Assembly: GCA_002402825.1 (NCBI GenBank)
Contig: DHGP01000003.1
Span: 1 to 26,430 of the forward strand
Origin: Firmicutes bacterium UBA4795
GTDB taxonomy: Bacteria; Bacillota; Desulfotomaculia; Desulfotomaculales; Nap2-2B
Length of the DNA: 26,430 nucleotides
Direction of reading: 5' to 3'
Both the position numbers and the translations under genes were made by a program. Below, in pieces: positions 7,303-14,923 of the stretch (its first letter is position 1; every line of letters starts with the position of its first letter). The notes beneath the pieces were generated by a model. That model was not told the DNA's origin. It saw only the letters and a program-made list of their open reading frames with translations, and searched no databases.

Positions 7303-7418
7303 ATTGAGAAGTGAGATGTGGGAAGTTGGAGGTGGGATTTTAAGGTGGGAATTCGGCCAGTAGGGTAGGCATCCTGCCTGCCCGTAAGCCGAATTCCTTT
7401 TTATTTTCACCTCTCAGC
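7303..7418 (-). mobile_element. Repeat element B, inverted short relative of element A
   Basis: Read on the minus strand this matches the ends of element A: one GAGAGGT unit, GGAATTCGGC (reverse of 7388-7397), a single GGCAGG-ATG-CC unit, GCCGAATTCC (reverse of 7348-7357), then a 45-base flank with only a handful of differences from 6072-6117. It lies in the 324-base gap 7230-7553. The rest of that gap is AT-rich; I see no gene, clear promoter or terminator in 7230-7302 or 7419-7540, only an AAGGAAGGGG ribosome site just before the next gene. Confidence 0.75.
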
Positions 7419-7553
7419 AAGGAGTTCTCTACATTCATTTAAAAAAAGTATCTTCTTAAAGCAGGAATATTTATAAGTTTAACGAAGTATATAAATGTTT
7501 TTATGAACATTGAGCCGTAAACTTTCAGTTTTTTTAAGGAAGGGGTAAAAGTT

Positions 7554-7874
7554 TTGTTTTTGAATTATCCCGAGGCGGAAATTACGAAAAATATTAAAGT
7601 GGTGGAGTGGTTAAAAGCTGACTTAATAAACTCGACCGCGGCTTTATATAAAGGAATGTTAAGAAGCAAAGAAGACCAGTGGCTTGAAGCTTTAGCCAGT
7701 ATTATTATTACTTGTTATGTGTTAAGCAGCCGTTTAGGAGCGGGATTTTCCCGGCTGGAAATAAAAATCGAAGCAAAACTGCGCCAGGGTATTGAGGAAG
7801 AACATGAAATGGAAAAATGGTACAAAGATTTGTCTGGTTTATTGGGACACTTGGTAAATAAAAGTAATTTTTAA
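7554..7874 (+). CDS. MazG-like family protein
   Basis: This 106-residue, mostly helical protein contains NIKVVEWLKADLINSTAALYKGM and EDQWLEALASIIITCYVLSSRLG, a pattern I associate with the small MazG-like family found near rpsR and rplI in Clostridia. True MazG enzymes hydrolyse nucleoside triphosphates using an ExxE...ExxD metal site; that site is not clearly complete here, so activity is uncertain. The TTG at 7554 follows AAGGAAGGGG. A 28-bp hairpin begins right after the stop. Confidence 0.65.
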   Translation: MFLNYPEAEITKNIKVVEWLKADLINSTAALYKGMLRSKEDQWLEALASIIITCYVLSSRLGAGFSRLEIKIEAKLRQGIEEEHEMEKWYKDLSGLLGHLVNKSNF

Positions 7875-7902
7875 GTAGGGGCGTATTGCCATACGCCCCT
7901 AC
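7875..7902. repeat. 28-bp hairpin repeat, copy 1
   Basis: The arms GTAGGGGCGTAT and ATACGCCCCTAC (12 bp, perfect) flank a TGCC loop. It starts immediately after the TAA of the MazG-like gene. No T-run follows. The same unit recurs at 14564, 14856 and (reversed) 18003. Confidence 0.95.
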
Positions 7903-7982
7903 ACTGAGCTGGGTTTATTTTATAGTAGAGTATCTTAAGTTAAACCAGTACAATATATTAAGGTGTGGAAGGAGATAAATAC

Positions 7983-8438
7983 ATGGAGATTATCCTCCTG
8001 GAAGAGGTAAAAGGTTTAGGCAAAAAAGGTGACGTGGTTAAAGTTGCTGCTGGTTACGCCCGCAACTATCTGCTGCCCCGTAAATTGGCGGTTGAAGCAT
8101 CTGTAAAAAAAATAAAGGCCTTACAAGAACAAAAAAAGGCTATAACGGATAAAAACATAAAAGAAGAAGTGGCGGCTAAAGGTATGGTTCAAAAATTAGA
8201 CGGCTTAACCATTCAGGTAGCTGGGAAAGTGGGGGAAAGTGGTAAATTATTCGGGGCTGTTAGTAGTAAAGATATTGTTAGTGCCTTGTTTAAAAACCAC
8301 GGACTTGAGGTAGATAAGAAAAAATTGCTTTTAAAAGAACCAATTAAAAATTTAGGTACCCACTTAGTAACGGTTAAGCTGCATCATAAGGCTCAGGCCC
8401 AAATAAAAGTAAATGTGGTAGCCGAAAAGAAAGCCTAA
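7983..8438 (+). CDS. rplI: 50S ribosomal protein L9
   Basis: L9 binds domain V of 23S rRNA and bridges from the L1 region. The product opens MEIILLEEVKGLGKKGDVVKV and continues GYARNYLLPRKLA, which is diagnostic; the C-terminal domain follows a long charged helix. I chose ATG at 7983 because GGAAGGAGA (7966-7974) is its ribosome site; an upstream in-frame GTG at 7965 would place that site inside the gene. That gives 151 residues, normal for L9. The gene for the DHH-type phosphodiesterase (gdpP) often found next to rplI is absent here. Confidence 0.95.
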   Translation: MEIILLEEVKGLGKKGDVVKVAAGYARNYLLPRKLAVEASVKKIKALQEQKKAITDKNIKEEVAAKGMVQKLDGLTIQVAGKVGESGKLFGAVSSKDIVSALFKNHGLEVDKKKLLLKEPIKNLGTHLVTVKLHHKAQAQIKVNVVAEKKA

Positions 8439-8466
8439 GTAGGGGAGTTTAATTTAACGCCCCTCC
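8439..8466. repeat. Decayed copy of the 28-bp hairpin repeat
   Basis: GTAGGGG at 8439-8445 and CGCCCCT at 8458-8464 pair with one internal mismatch, and the middle has diverged (TTTAATTTAA). It begins directly after the rplI stop codon, like copy 1 after the MazG-like gene. I read it as a mutated family member. Confidence 0.55.
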
Positions 8467-8500
8467 AAACAGGACAACTTAGGGAGAGGAGCTTTCAGGA

Positions 8501-10429
8501 ATGAAAAATAGGCATCAAAGGTTAATAAGGGAAGATAGAGAACATTTAAACCGTCAGGTAAATACTCTTTATAACATTTTAACCGAACTTTACGGGACAG
8601 ATAAATTAGTTTTAAGGGCCGGGAAATTAAACGCTTTAAAATTAATGCGTTCAAGAACCATAGAAGAACGTATCCTGGCCTTACAACGGCTAATTTTTGA
8701 AGACCCTACTTTTGACCTTGTTCCCTCCTTGCAGGAAGTTCCTCAAGTGCTTGAGCAGTTGAAAGAAGAGGTGGCGGACATGTTGGCCCGCCGTAGCGTT
8801 GAAGATGAGCTTGAGCAAAAAATTAACGAAAAATTACAGCAACGATATGAAGAATATGTTCGGGAAATAAAAATGCAGGTGCTTAAAGAAAACGATAACA
8901 AGGAAAATGCCCAAACCTTAAAAAAACTGGCGTTTTTAGAAAAGTTAGAACAAAAAAAACTGGCTCATTCAACGTTGGATATTTTGCGCCCGGCTAATTT
9001 AAATGAAATTGTAGGGCAAAAACAAGCTATAAAGTCATTGGTAGCCAAGCTTGCTTCGCCCTTTCCCCAGCACGTATTACTTTACGGGCCGCCAGGCGTA
9101 GGAAAAACTACGGCCGCCCGTTTAGCTTTGGAAGAGGCAAAGAGGATTAAGGGTTCTGCCTTTAGTAGCGATGCTCCTTTTGTTGAAGTTAACGGTACAA
9201 CCTTGCGTTGGGACCCCCGGGAGGTGACTAATCCTTTACTTGGCTCGGTGCATGACCCGATTTATCAAGGGGCGCGGCGCGAACTGGCGGAACAGGGTAT
9301 TCCTGAACCTAAATTGGGTCTGGTTACTGAAGCGCATGGTGGGGTGCTGTTTATTGACGAAATTGGCGAAATGGATCCCCTATTGCAAAATAAATTGCTA
9401 AAAGTGTTGGAGGATAAGCGGGTATATTTTGAATCGGCCTATTATGACGCGCAAGATACGCATATTCCCCGATACATAAAGAAAATCTTTGAGGAAGGGG
9501 TACCGGCAAATTTTATTTTAATTGGCGCTACCACCCGGGAACCAGAGCAAATTAATCCGGCTATCCGGTCGCGTTGCACGGAAGTATTTTTTAATCCTTT
9601 AACTCCGACGGAAATACAGCATATAATTTGTCAGGCAGCAGAAAAACTAAATGTGTCTTTAGAGCCTCAGGTTTCTGAACTAATCAGCCGTTATACTATT
9701 GACGGGCGCAAGGCGGTGGGTATCCTGGCGGATGCTTATAGTTTACATTATTACAGCCAGACGGAAAATAAAGAACTGCAGACAGGCAGGATGCCTGCAT
9801 TACTGCGGATTACTTTGCCCGTGGTAGGTGAAATAATTCAAAATAGCCGTTTAATACCTTACGTTACCCGTAAAGCCAGTTCCAAGGGAGAAATAGGTAA
9901 AATTTATGGCTTGGGCGTCATGGGTTTTGTTGGTTCGGTGGTAGAGATTGAAGCGGTAGTTTTTCCGGCCCGTCAAAAAGAAAAGGGCACTATTCGATTT
10001 AACGAAACAGCAGGCAGTATGGCTAAAGATGCTGTTTTTAACGCTACTTCGGTAATTCGAAAGTCAATCAATGAGGATTTAGCTAATTATGATGTCCATA
10101 TAAATGTTTTAGGTGGGGGGCAGATTGACGGGCCGTCAGCCGGCGTAGCCATCTTTTTGGCTATTTTAAGTGCCTTACAAGAAAGAGCCATTCCTCAGGA
10201 TATTGCAGTTACGGGAGAGTTGTCAATTCAGGGTCAGGTAAGGGCAGTTGGCGGTGTGATGGAAAAAATTTACGGTGCCCGCCAGGCCGGGATAAAAAGA
10301 GTGATTATTCCGGCCGAAAACGCAGCTGATATTTCTTCTGAATTAACAGGCATTCACGTTATCCCGGTATCCTCAGTAGAAGAAATACTTCCTTATATTT
10401 TTACCCAAAGCAAATTGTTAGTTAGTTAA
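8501..10429 (+). CDS. lonC: Lon-family ATP-dependent protease LonC
   Basis: This 642-residue protease has a helical N-terminal region (1-160), an AAA+ module with Walker A GPPGVGKT (196-203) and Walker B FIDE (284-287), and a C-terminal Lon protease domain with catalytic Ser546 in GPSAG and Lys589 in GGVMEK. It lacks the long LonA substrate-binding domain and resembles the LonB/LonC group; LonC is reported in a subset of endospore formers, so a sporulation role is likely by family. The ATG at 8501 follows AGGGAGAGGAG. Odd feature: codons 427-436 (QTGRMPALLR) are an in-frame copy of the dispersed GGCAGG hairpin unit, between the AAA+ lid and the protease domain. Confidence 0.92.
   Translation: MKNRHQRLIREDREHLNRQVNTLYNILTELYGTDKLVLRAGKLNALKLMRSRTIEERILALQRLIFEDPTFDLVPSLQEVPQVLEQLKEEVADMLARRSVEDELEQKINEKLQQRYEEYVREIKMQVLKENDNKENAQTLKKLAFLEKLEQKKLAHSTLDILRPANLNEIVGQKQAIKSLVAKLASPFPQHVLLYGPPGVGKTTAARLALEEAKRIKGSAFSSDAPFVEVNGTTLRWDPREVTNPLLGSVHDPIYQGARRELAEQGIPEPKLGLVTEAHGGVLFIDEIGEMDPLLQNKLLKVLEDKRVYFESAYYDAQDTHIPRYIKKIFEEGVPANFILIGATTREPEQINPAIRSRCTEVFFNPLTPTEIQHIICQAAEKLNVSLEPQVSELISRYTIDGRKAVGILADAYSLHYYSQTENKELQTGRMPALLRITLPVVGEIIQNSRLIPYVTRKASSKGEIGKIYGLGVMGFVGSVVEIEAVVFPARQKEKGTIRFNETAGSMAKDAVFNATSVIRKSINEDLANYDVHINVLGGGQIDGPSAGVAIFLAILSALQERAIPQDIAVTGELSIQGQVRAVGGVMEKIYGARQAGIKRVIIPAENAADISSELTGIHVIPVSSVEEILPYIFTQSKLLVS
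9781..9804 (+). repeat. GGCAGG-ATG hairpin unit inserted in frame in lonC
   Basis: GACAGGCAGGATGCCTGC and its flanks match the third 28-bp unit at 5981-6003 with about two differences. It is translated as part of QTGRMPALLR in LonC. Reading frame and downstream protease domain are intact. Confidence 0.85.
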
Positions 10430-10443
10430 AAAAGGTGAACCTG

Positions 10444-11772
10444 GTGACCGAGAAGATTCTTCCTCATAATATTGATGCGGAGCAGTCGGTATTAGGGTCT
10501 TTGCTTTTAGATAATGAAACTGTACCGCAAGTTGTCCGCCTTATCAGTCCCGACGATTTTTATTTAGAAGCTCACCGGCAAATTTATCTGGCCATCCTGG
10601 AATTGGAAGAGGATGGACAGCCTATAGATTTTGTTACTTTAACCAATAAACTGCAAGATAAAGGGGAGTTAGAGAAAATAGGGGGCGCAACTTATGTTGC
10701 TTCCCTGGCAAACATAGTTCCTACTCCGGCCAATGTAGAGTACTACGCGCGTATCGTTAATGAAAAAGCTTTATTGCGTAATTTAGTCCACGCAGCAACC
10801 CGTATTGCTGCTCTGGGTTATACGAGTAGCGATGATGTGAAGCGGGTAATAAGCGAAGCTGAAAGCACGTTACTGGAAGTTGCTGCAAGCAGCGCCAGCC
10901 CGGCTTTTAATAGCGTTAAAGAAATTCTGACCACTGTTTTTAAAGATATTGAGGAGCGCTACCGGCACAAAGGACTAATCAATGGTGTAGCTACAGGTCT
11001 GACAGATTTAGATAGGCTATGTTGCGGCCTGCAGTCCGGAGACTTAATCATTATTGCGGGGCGGCCAGCTATGGGGAAAACCAGCCTGGGTTTAACCATT
11101 GCCCATTATGCTGCTTTACGTCAAAAAATACCGGTAGCCGTTTTTAGTTTGGAGATGTCTAAAGAACAATTGGTGCAGCGTATTCTTTGCACCGAGGCCA
11201 TGGTTGATTTGCAGAAAGTGCGAAGCGGGAATCTTGTAGAAGAAGACTGGGTCCGCTTAAATACAGCGGCTGTTCAACTGAGTACAGCCCCCTTGTATAT
11301 CCACGATGCGTTTGGTATTACGACCCGTCAACTGCGGGCCGAAGCCAAAAGATTGCAGATGGAAAAAGGGCTGGGTTTGATTGTTATTGACTATATCCAA
11401 CTGATGCAACCAAACCGGCGGGCTGAAAACCGGCAGCAGGAAATTGCGGACATTTCCCGTTCCTTAAAAGGATTAGCCAAGGATTTAAATGTTCCGGTGT
11501 TGGCTCTGGCCCAGCTTAGCCGGCAAGTAGAGCAGCGTGTTTCTAAACGGCCAATTATGTCTGATTTAAGGGAAAGCGGTAGTTTGGAACAAGACTCAGA
11601 CCTGGTTATGTTTATTTACCGGGAAGAATATTATAAACCAGATACGGAAAAAAAGGGCATTGCCGAGTTAATTGTAGCTAAGCAAAGAAATGGACCTACC
11701 GGCATTATTGAAGTGGCCTTTTTAAAGGAATTTACCCGTTTTGTAAATCTGGCCCGGGAAAATGAAATTTAA
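10444..11772 (+). CDS. dnaB: Replicative DNA helicase DnaB
   Basis: DnaB is the hexameric 5'-3' helicase at the replication fork. The product opens TEKILPHNIDAEQSVLGSLLLD, the standard N-terminal domain start, has Walker A GRPAMGKTS (about residues 206-214), and the RecA-like motifs FSLEMS, IVIDYIQLM and SDLRESGSLEQDSD. I prefer GTG 10444, six bases after AAAGGTG, over the in-frame GTG 10435, which lies within that ribosome site; this gives 442 residues. It follows lonC by 14 bases, so they are likely co-transcribed. No intein is present. Confidence 0.95.
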   Translation: MTEKILPHNIDAEQSVLGSLLLDNETVPQVVRLISPDDFYLEAHRQIYLAILELEEDGQPIDFVTLTNKLQDKGELEKIGGATYVASLANIVPTPANVEYYARIVNEKALLRNLVHAATRIAALGYTSSDDVKRVISEAESTLLEVAASSASPAFNSVKEILTTVFKDIEERYRHKGLINGVATGLTDLDRLCCGLQSGDLIIIAGRPAMGKTSLGLTIAHYAALRQKIPVAVFSLEMSKEQLVQRILCTEAMVDLQKVRSGNLVEEDWVRLNTAAVQLSTAPLYIHDAFGITTRQLRAEAKRLQMEKGLGLIVIDYIQLMQPNRRAENRQQEIADISRSLKGLAKDLNVPVLALAQLSRQVEQRVSKRPIMSDLRESGSLEQDSDLVMFIYREEYYKPDTEKKGIAELIVAKQRNGPTGIIEVAFLKEFTRFVNLARENEI

Positions 11773-11801
11773 ATAAAAAAAGGTCGAATAGGCTGTTTTT
11801 C

Positions 11802-11831
11802 TTGACATAAAAGGGTTAGTTTTGTTAGAAT
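11802..11831 (+). promoter_or_regulatory. Sigma-A-type promoter for the FAD dehydrogenase
   Basis: TTGACA at 11802-11807 and TAGAAT at 11826-11831 are 18 bases apart. The predicted start near 11838 lies just upstream of the GAAGGG ribosome site (11854-11859), and before an out-of-frame ATG at 11848. Confidence 0.7.
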
Positions 11832-11866
11832 TATTTTGCTTTTGCTTATGAAAGAAGGGCAGAAAA

Positions 11867-13249
11867 ATATTCTACGATGTAATTATTATTGGTTCCGGCC
11901 CGGCTGGTATTTTTACGGCGCTTGAGTTAGTTAAACGAAAGGCTGATTTAAAAATACTATTACTTGAAAAAGGACGGGAACTAGAAAAAAGAATTTGTCC
12001 TACCAAAGGTAAAGTTAACGCTTGTTTACATTGTAAGCCCTGCTCAATTACTTGTGGTTGGGGAGGAGCAGGCGCCTTTAGCGATGGAAAAATAACTTTG
12101 TCAACTGAGGTTGGCGGTAATTTAAGCGAGTACGTTGAAGAGCAATTTTTAAATCAAGTAATTAATTATGTGGATCAAATTTACCAGAAATTTGGCGCCC
12201 CGGAGGAGGTATATGGCCTAGAAAATAGAGAGAAAATTCAAGAATATCAGCAAAAAGCTACTTTTGCGGAAATGAAGTTAATGCCGGTAGTTATCCGTCA
12301 CATGGGGACTGGGCGTTGCCAGGAAGTACTCCAACGGATGCGGGATTATTTATTAAGCTCTCAGGTTGAAATACACACGACCAAGGCAGTAGAGGCGATA
12401 ATTACCGAAGAAGATGTGGTTAAAGGGGTAGTTACGGAAGACGGTAATTATTTTTACGCCCGCTGGGTAGTGGTGGCCCCTGGACGGGAAGGGGCGGAAT
12501 GGTTGGCCAGAGAGGCCCGGCGCCTAAAAATAGATATGGCGGTAAACCCGGTAGATATTGGGATGAGGGTAGAACTACCGGCCGCAATAATGGAGCCGTT
12601 GACCCAAACATTTTATGAAGCCAAGTTTATTTACTACTCAAGAACCTTTGAAGATAAAATACGCACCTTTTGCATGAACCCTTACGGGGAAGTTGTCCTG
12701 GAAAATGTTAACGGGGTAATTTCCGTAAATGGACATACTCACGCCTATAAAAAAACTGATAACACTAATTTTGCGCTTCTAGTAAGTAAAACCTTTACCG
12801 AACCTTTTAAAGAACCTATTGCTTACGGAAAATATGTGGCCAGTTTAGCCAACCTTTTAGGTGGAGGAGTTATTATCCAGCGGTTGGGCGATTTACTAGA
12901 CGGCAAACGGAGTACACCGGAACGTTTAAAAAAAGGCCTTACTGTTCCCACGTTAAGCAAGGCCACCCCAGGAGACTTAAGTTTAGTTTTTCCGTACCGG
13001 CACCTGGTAGCAATTGTCGAAATGCTAAAAGCAATGGATAAAGTTGTGCCGGGAGTTTTTTCACGCTATACCTTGCTTTACGGGGTAGAGGTAAAGTTTT
13101 ATTCTTCTCGCCTGGCTTTAACCAAAGAATTGGAAACAAGAGTTAAAAATCTTTTTGCTGTTGGAGATGGTGCCGGGGTAACAAGAGGCCTGGCCCAGGC
13201 TTCGGCATCTGGGGTAGTAGCTGCCCGGGCGATTTTAAATAGAATTTGA
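11867..13249 (+). CDS. Uncharacterised FAD-dependent dehydrogenase (COG2509-like), apparent ATA start
   Basis: The frame is open from a TGA at 11849 to 13249. It encodes FYDVIIIGSGPAG, a classic FAD-binding Rossmann start (GSGPAG at residues 9-14 if ATA 11867 is codon 1), then CLHCKPCSITCGWGGAGAFSDGK, and a C-terminal FAD-contacting GDGAGVTRGLAQA motif; about 460 residues. No ATG, GTG or TTG exists in frame before TTG 12098, which would delete the FAD motif. GAAGGG at 11854-11859 is seven bases from ATA 11867, ideal for a start there. Either ATA is used, an ATG start was lost, or one extra A is present in the A-run at 11863-11867. Substrate unknown; its place between dnaB and purA recurs in related Clostridia as I recall. 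Confidence 0.85.
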   Translation: MFYDVIIIGSGPAGIFTALELVKRKADLKILLLEKGRELEKRICPTKGKVNACLHCKPCSITCGWGGAGAFSDGKITLSTEVGGNLSEYVEEQFLNQVINYVDQIYQKFGAPEEVYGLENREKIQEYQQKATFAEMKLMPVVIRHMGTGRCQEVLQRMRDYLLSSQVEIHTTKAVEAIITEEDVVKGVVTEDGNYFYARWVVVAPGREGAEWLAREARRLKIDMAVNPVDIGMRVELPAAIMEPLTQTFYEAKFIYYSRTFEDKIRTFCMNPYGEVVLENVNGVISVNGHTHAYKKTDNTNFALLVSKTFTEPFKEPIAYGKYVASLANLLGGGVIIQRLGDLLDGKRSTPERLKKGLTVPTLSKATPGDLSLVFPYRHLVAIVEMLKAMDKVVPGVFSRYTLLYGVEVKFYSSRLALTKELETRVKNLFAVGDGAGVTRGLAQASASGVVAARAILNRI

Positions 13250-13272
13250 AAATAGTCAGGAGGCATTAAAAT

Positions 13273-14556
13273 ATGGCTACCGTAGTGCTGGTGGGGGTTC
13301 AGTGGGGGGATGAAGGTAAAGGCAAAGTAACTGATTTTTTAGCCCAAAGGGCCGATTTAGTTGTCCGTTACCAGGGTGGAAACAATGCTGGCCATACCGT
13401 GGTGGTTAACGGGGAGGAATTTAAACTACATTTAATTCCTTCAGGCATTTTATATCCGGATAAACTATGCCTTATTGGTAATGGGGTGGTTATTGATCCG
13501 GCCGTGATGATCAATGAATTAGAAGAGCTGACCCGGCGCGGGATTGCGGTGGACAATTTAAGGATTAGCCCAAGGGCGCACTTAATTTTCCCTTACCACT
13601 GCCGAATAGACCAATATGAGGAAGAGTGCCGGGGAACAGGGAAGATTGGCACTACCTGCCGCGGTATAGGACCAGCCTATATGGATAAAGCGGCCCGGTT
13701 AGGGATAAGAGTGGCCGACTTAATTGAGCCGGAAGAATTCACCACCCGGCTGGCCTATACTTTAAAAGAAAAAAATAAATTATTAGCTAATGTGTATCAC
13801 CGGGATATATTTGACTTTAAAGAAATAGAAGTAGCTTACAAAAAGTATGCGGTTATATTGCGTAAGTACGTAGCTGATGTTTCGCTTATTGTTAATCAGG
13901 CTATAGAGCAAGGCAAGCATATCTTATTTGAAGGAGCCCAGGGGACACTGCTGGATTTAGACCACGGAACGTACCCTTACGTAACCTCTTCCCATCCGGT
14001 TGCTGCCGCCGCTTGCTTGGGGGCCGGGATGGGTCCTAAAAAAATTAACTGGGTAACTGGAGTGGCAAAAGCATATATTACTAGGGTTGGTGGGGGGCCC
14101 TTTCCTACGGAATTAACTGAAGAAACAGGTGAGCATTTACGAAATAGGGGACGCGAGTATGGTACTACGACTGGCCGGCCGCGCCGTTGTGGCTGGTTTG
14201 ATACGGTGGTAGCCCGATATGCGGCCCGGATAAACGGGCTGGATTATTTAGCCATTACTAAATTGGATGTGCTTACAGGTCTGGAAAATATAAAATTATG
14301 CGTTGCTTACCAGTATAAAGGAGAAATTATAAAAGAATTTCCCGCTACTTTACACGAATTAAGTAACTGTAAGCCATTATATGAAGAATTTCCGGGTTGG
14401 CGGGAGGAAATTTCTCACGTAAGAAAATACGAAGACTTGCCTGAAAACGCGCGGCACTACCTTGAACGTTTAGCAGAATTGACCGGGGTGCCTGTTGCTT
14501 TAATTGGGGTTGGTCCGGGACGTGAAGAAATCATGGTTAACAACCCTATATTTTAG
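13273..14556 (+). CDS. purA: Adenylosuccinate synthetase
   Basis: PurA condenses IMP with aspartate using GTP, the first committed step to AMP. The 427-residue protein has the P-loop GDEGKGK (residues 12-18), then NNAGHTVV, GTGKIGTTCRGIGPAYMDK and GTTTGRPRRCGWFD, all family signatures. The ATG at 13273 follows CAGGAGG. Its partner enzyme PurB is encoded at 20806. A 28-bp hairpin begins eight bases after the stop. Confidence 0.97.
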   Translation: MATVVLVGVQWGDEGKGKVTDFLAQRADLVVRYQGGNNAGHTVVVNGEEFKLHLIPSGILYPDKLCLIGNGVVIDPAVMINELEELTRRGIAVDNLRISPRAHLIFPYHCRIDQYEEECRGTGKIGTTCRGIGPAYMDKAARLGIRVADLIEPEEFTTRLAYTLKEKNKLLANVYHRDIFDFKEIEVAYKKYAVILRKYVADVSLIVNQAIEQGKHILFEGAQGTLLDLDHGTYPYVTSSHPVAAAACLGAGMGPKKINWVTGVAKAYITRVGGGPFPTELTEETGEHLRNRGREYGTTTGRPRRCGWFDTVVARYAARINGLDYLAITKLDVLTGLENIKLCVAYQYKGEIIKEFPATLHELSNCKPLYEEFPGWREEISHVRKYEDLPENARHYLERLAELTGVPVALIGVGPGREEIMVNNPIF

Positions 14557-14563
14557 GTTAATA

Positions 14564-14591
14564 GTAGGGGCGTATTGCCATATGCCCCTAC
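14564..14591. repeat. 28-bp hairpin repeat, copy 2
   Basis: This has the same arms and TGCC loop as copy 1, with one change giving a G-T pair (ATATGCCCCTAC). It lies just after purA. No T-run follows in either direction, so terminator function is unproven. Confidence 0.95.
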
Positions 14592-14621
14592 ATATTCCTA
14601 CCTGAATTTTAACGATATGAC

Positions 14622-14650
14622 TTGACGTAAAAAACCTAGTGTGATAGGAT
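14622..14650 (+). promoter_or_regulatory. Promoter of tRNA-Lys
   Basis: TTGACG at 14622-14627 and TAGGAT at 14645-14650 are separated by 17 bases. The expected start (about 14657) is some 22 bases before the mature tRNA. Confidence 0.7.
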
Positions 14651-14678
14651 AAGTTTACAGGGAAATTTAAAAGATTAT

Positions 14679-14754
14679 GAGCCATTAGCTCAGACGGTAG
14701 AGCACCTGACTTTTAATCAGGGTGTCCGGGGTTCGAGTCCCCGATGGCTCACCA
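14679..14754 (+). tRNA. tRNA-Lys (anticodon TTT)
   Basis: This folds as a complete 76-base tRNA: acceptor GAGCCAT/ATGGCTC, D arm GCTC...GAGC, anticodon stem CCTGA/TCAGG with loop CTTTTAA (anticodon TTT at 14712-14714), and T arm CGGGG-TTCGAGT-CCCCG. Discriminator A and the CCA end are encoded. It reads AAA and AAG lysine codons and should be a t6A37 substrate of the TsaBDE system. No clear intrinsic terminator follows; 14755-14850 shows nothing else recognisable. Confidence 0.97.
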
Positions 14755-14850
14755 AGAATACCAGGGGTTAGCGGGTTGGTAATAAGTTACAGAAGCCAAA
14801 ATTACTGCCATCTTACTATAGGAGATAGCGAGTATTTAAAATCGTATACC

Positions 14851-14888
14851 ATTATGTAGGGGCGTATTGCCATACGCCCCTACATAAT
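14851..14888. repeat. 28-bp hairpin repeat, copy 3, with extended stem
   Basis: The core at 14856-14883 is identical to copy 1. Five extra bases on each side (ATTAT and ATAAT) also pair, giving a perfect 17-bp stem with the TGCC loop. It sits between the plus-strand tRNA and the minus-strand radical SAM gene. Confidence 0.95.
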
Positions 14889-14923
14889 CATTGTGGACAA
14901 GGTATAATAAGATAAGGGCCTTC

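Noticed and set aside
7875..7902. 28-bp hairpins as rho-independent terminators
   Set aside because: Stems are strong, but no T-run follows on either strand at any copy, so I call them repeats only.
7909..7945. Possible hairpin with CTGGGTTTA and TTAAACCAG before rplI
   Set aside because: The pairing needs a bulge and a loop of about 20 bases, and no regulatory role is supported.
14500..14685. Minus-strand ORF over the purA end and hairpin copy 2
   Set aside because: It is antisense to purA and its middle is translated repeat; no ribosome site supports it.
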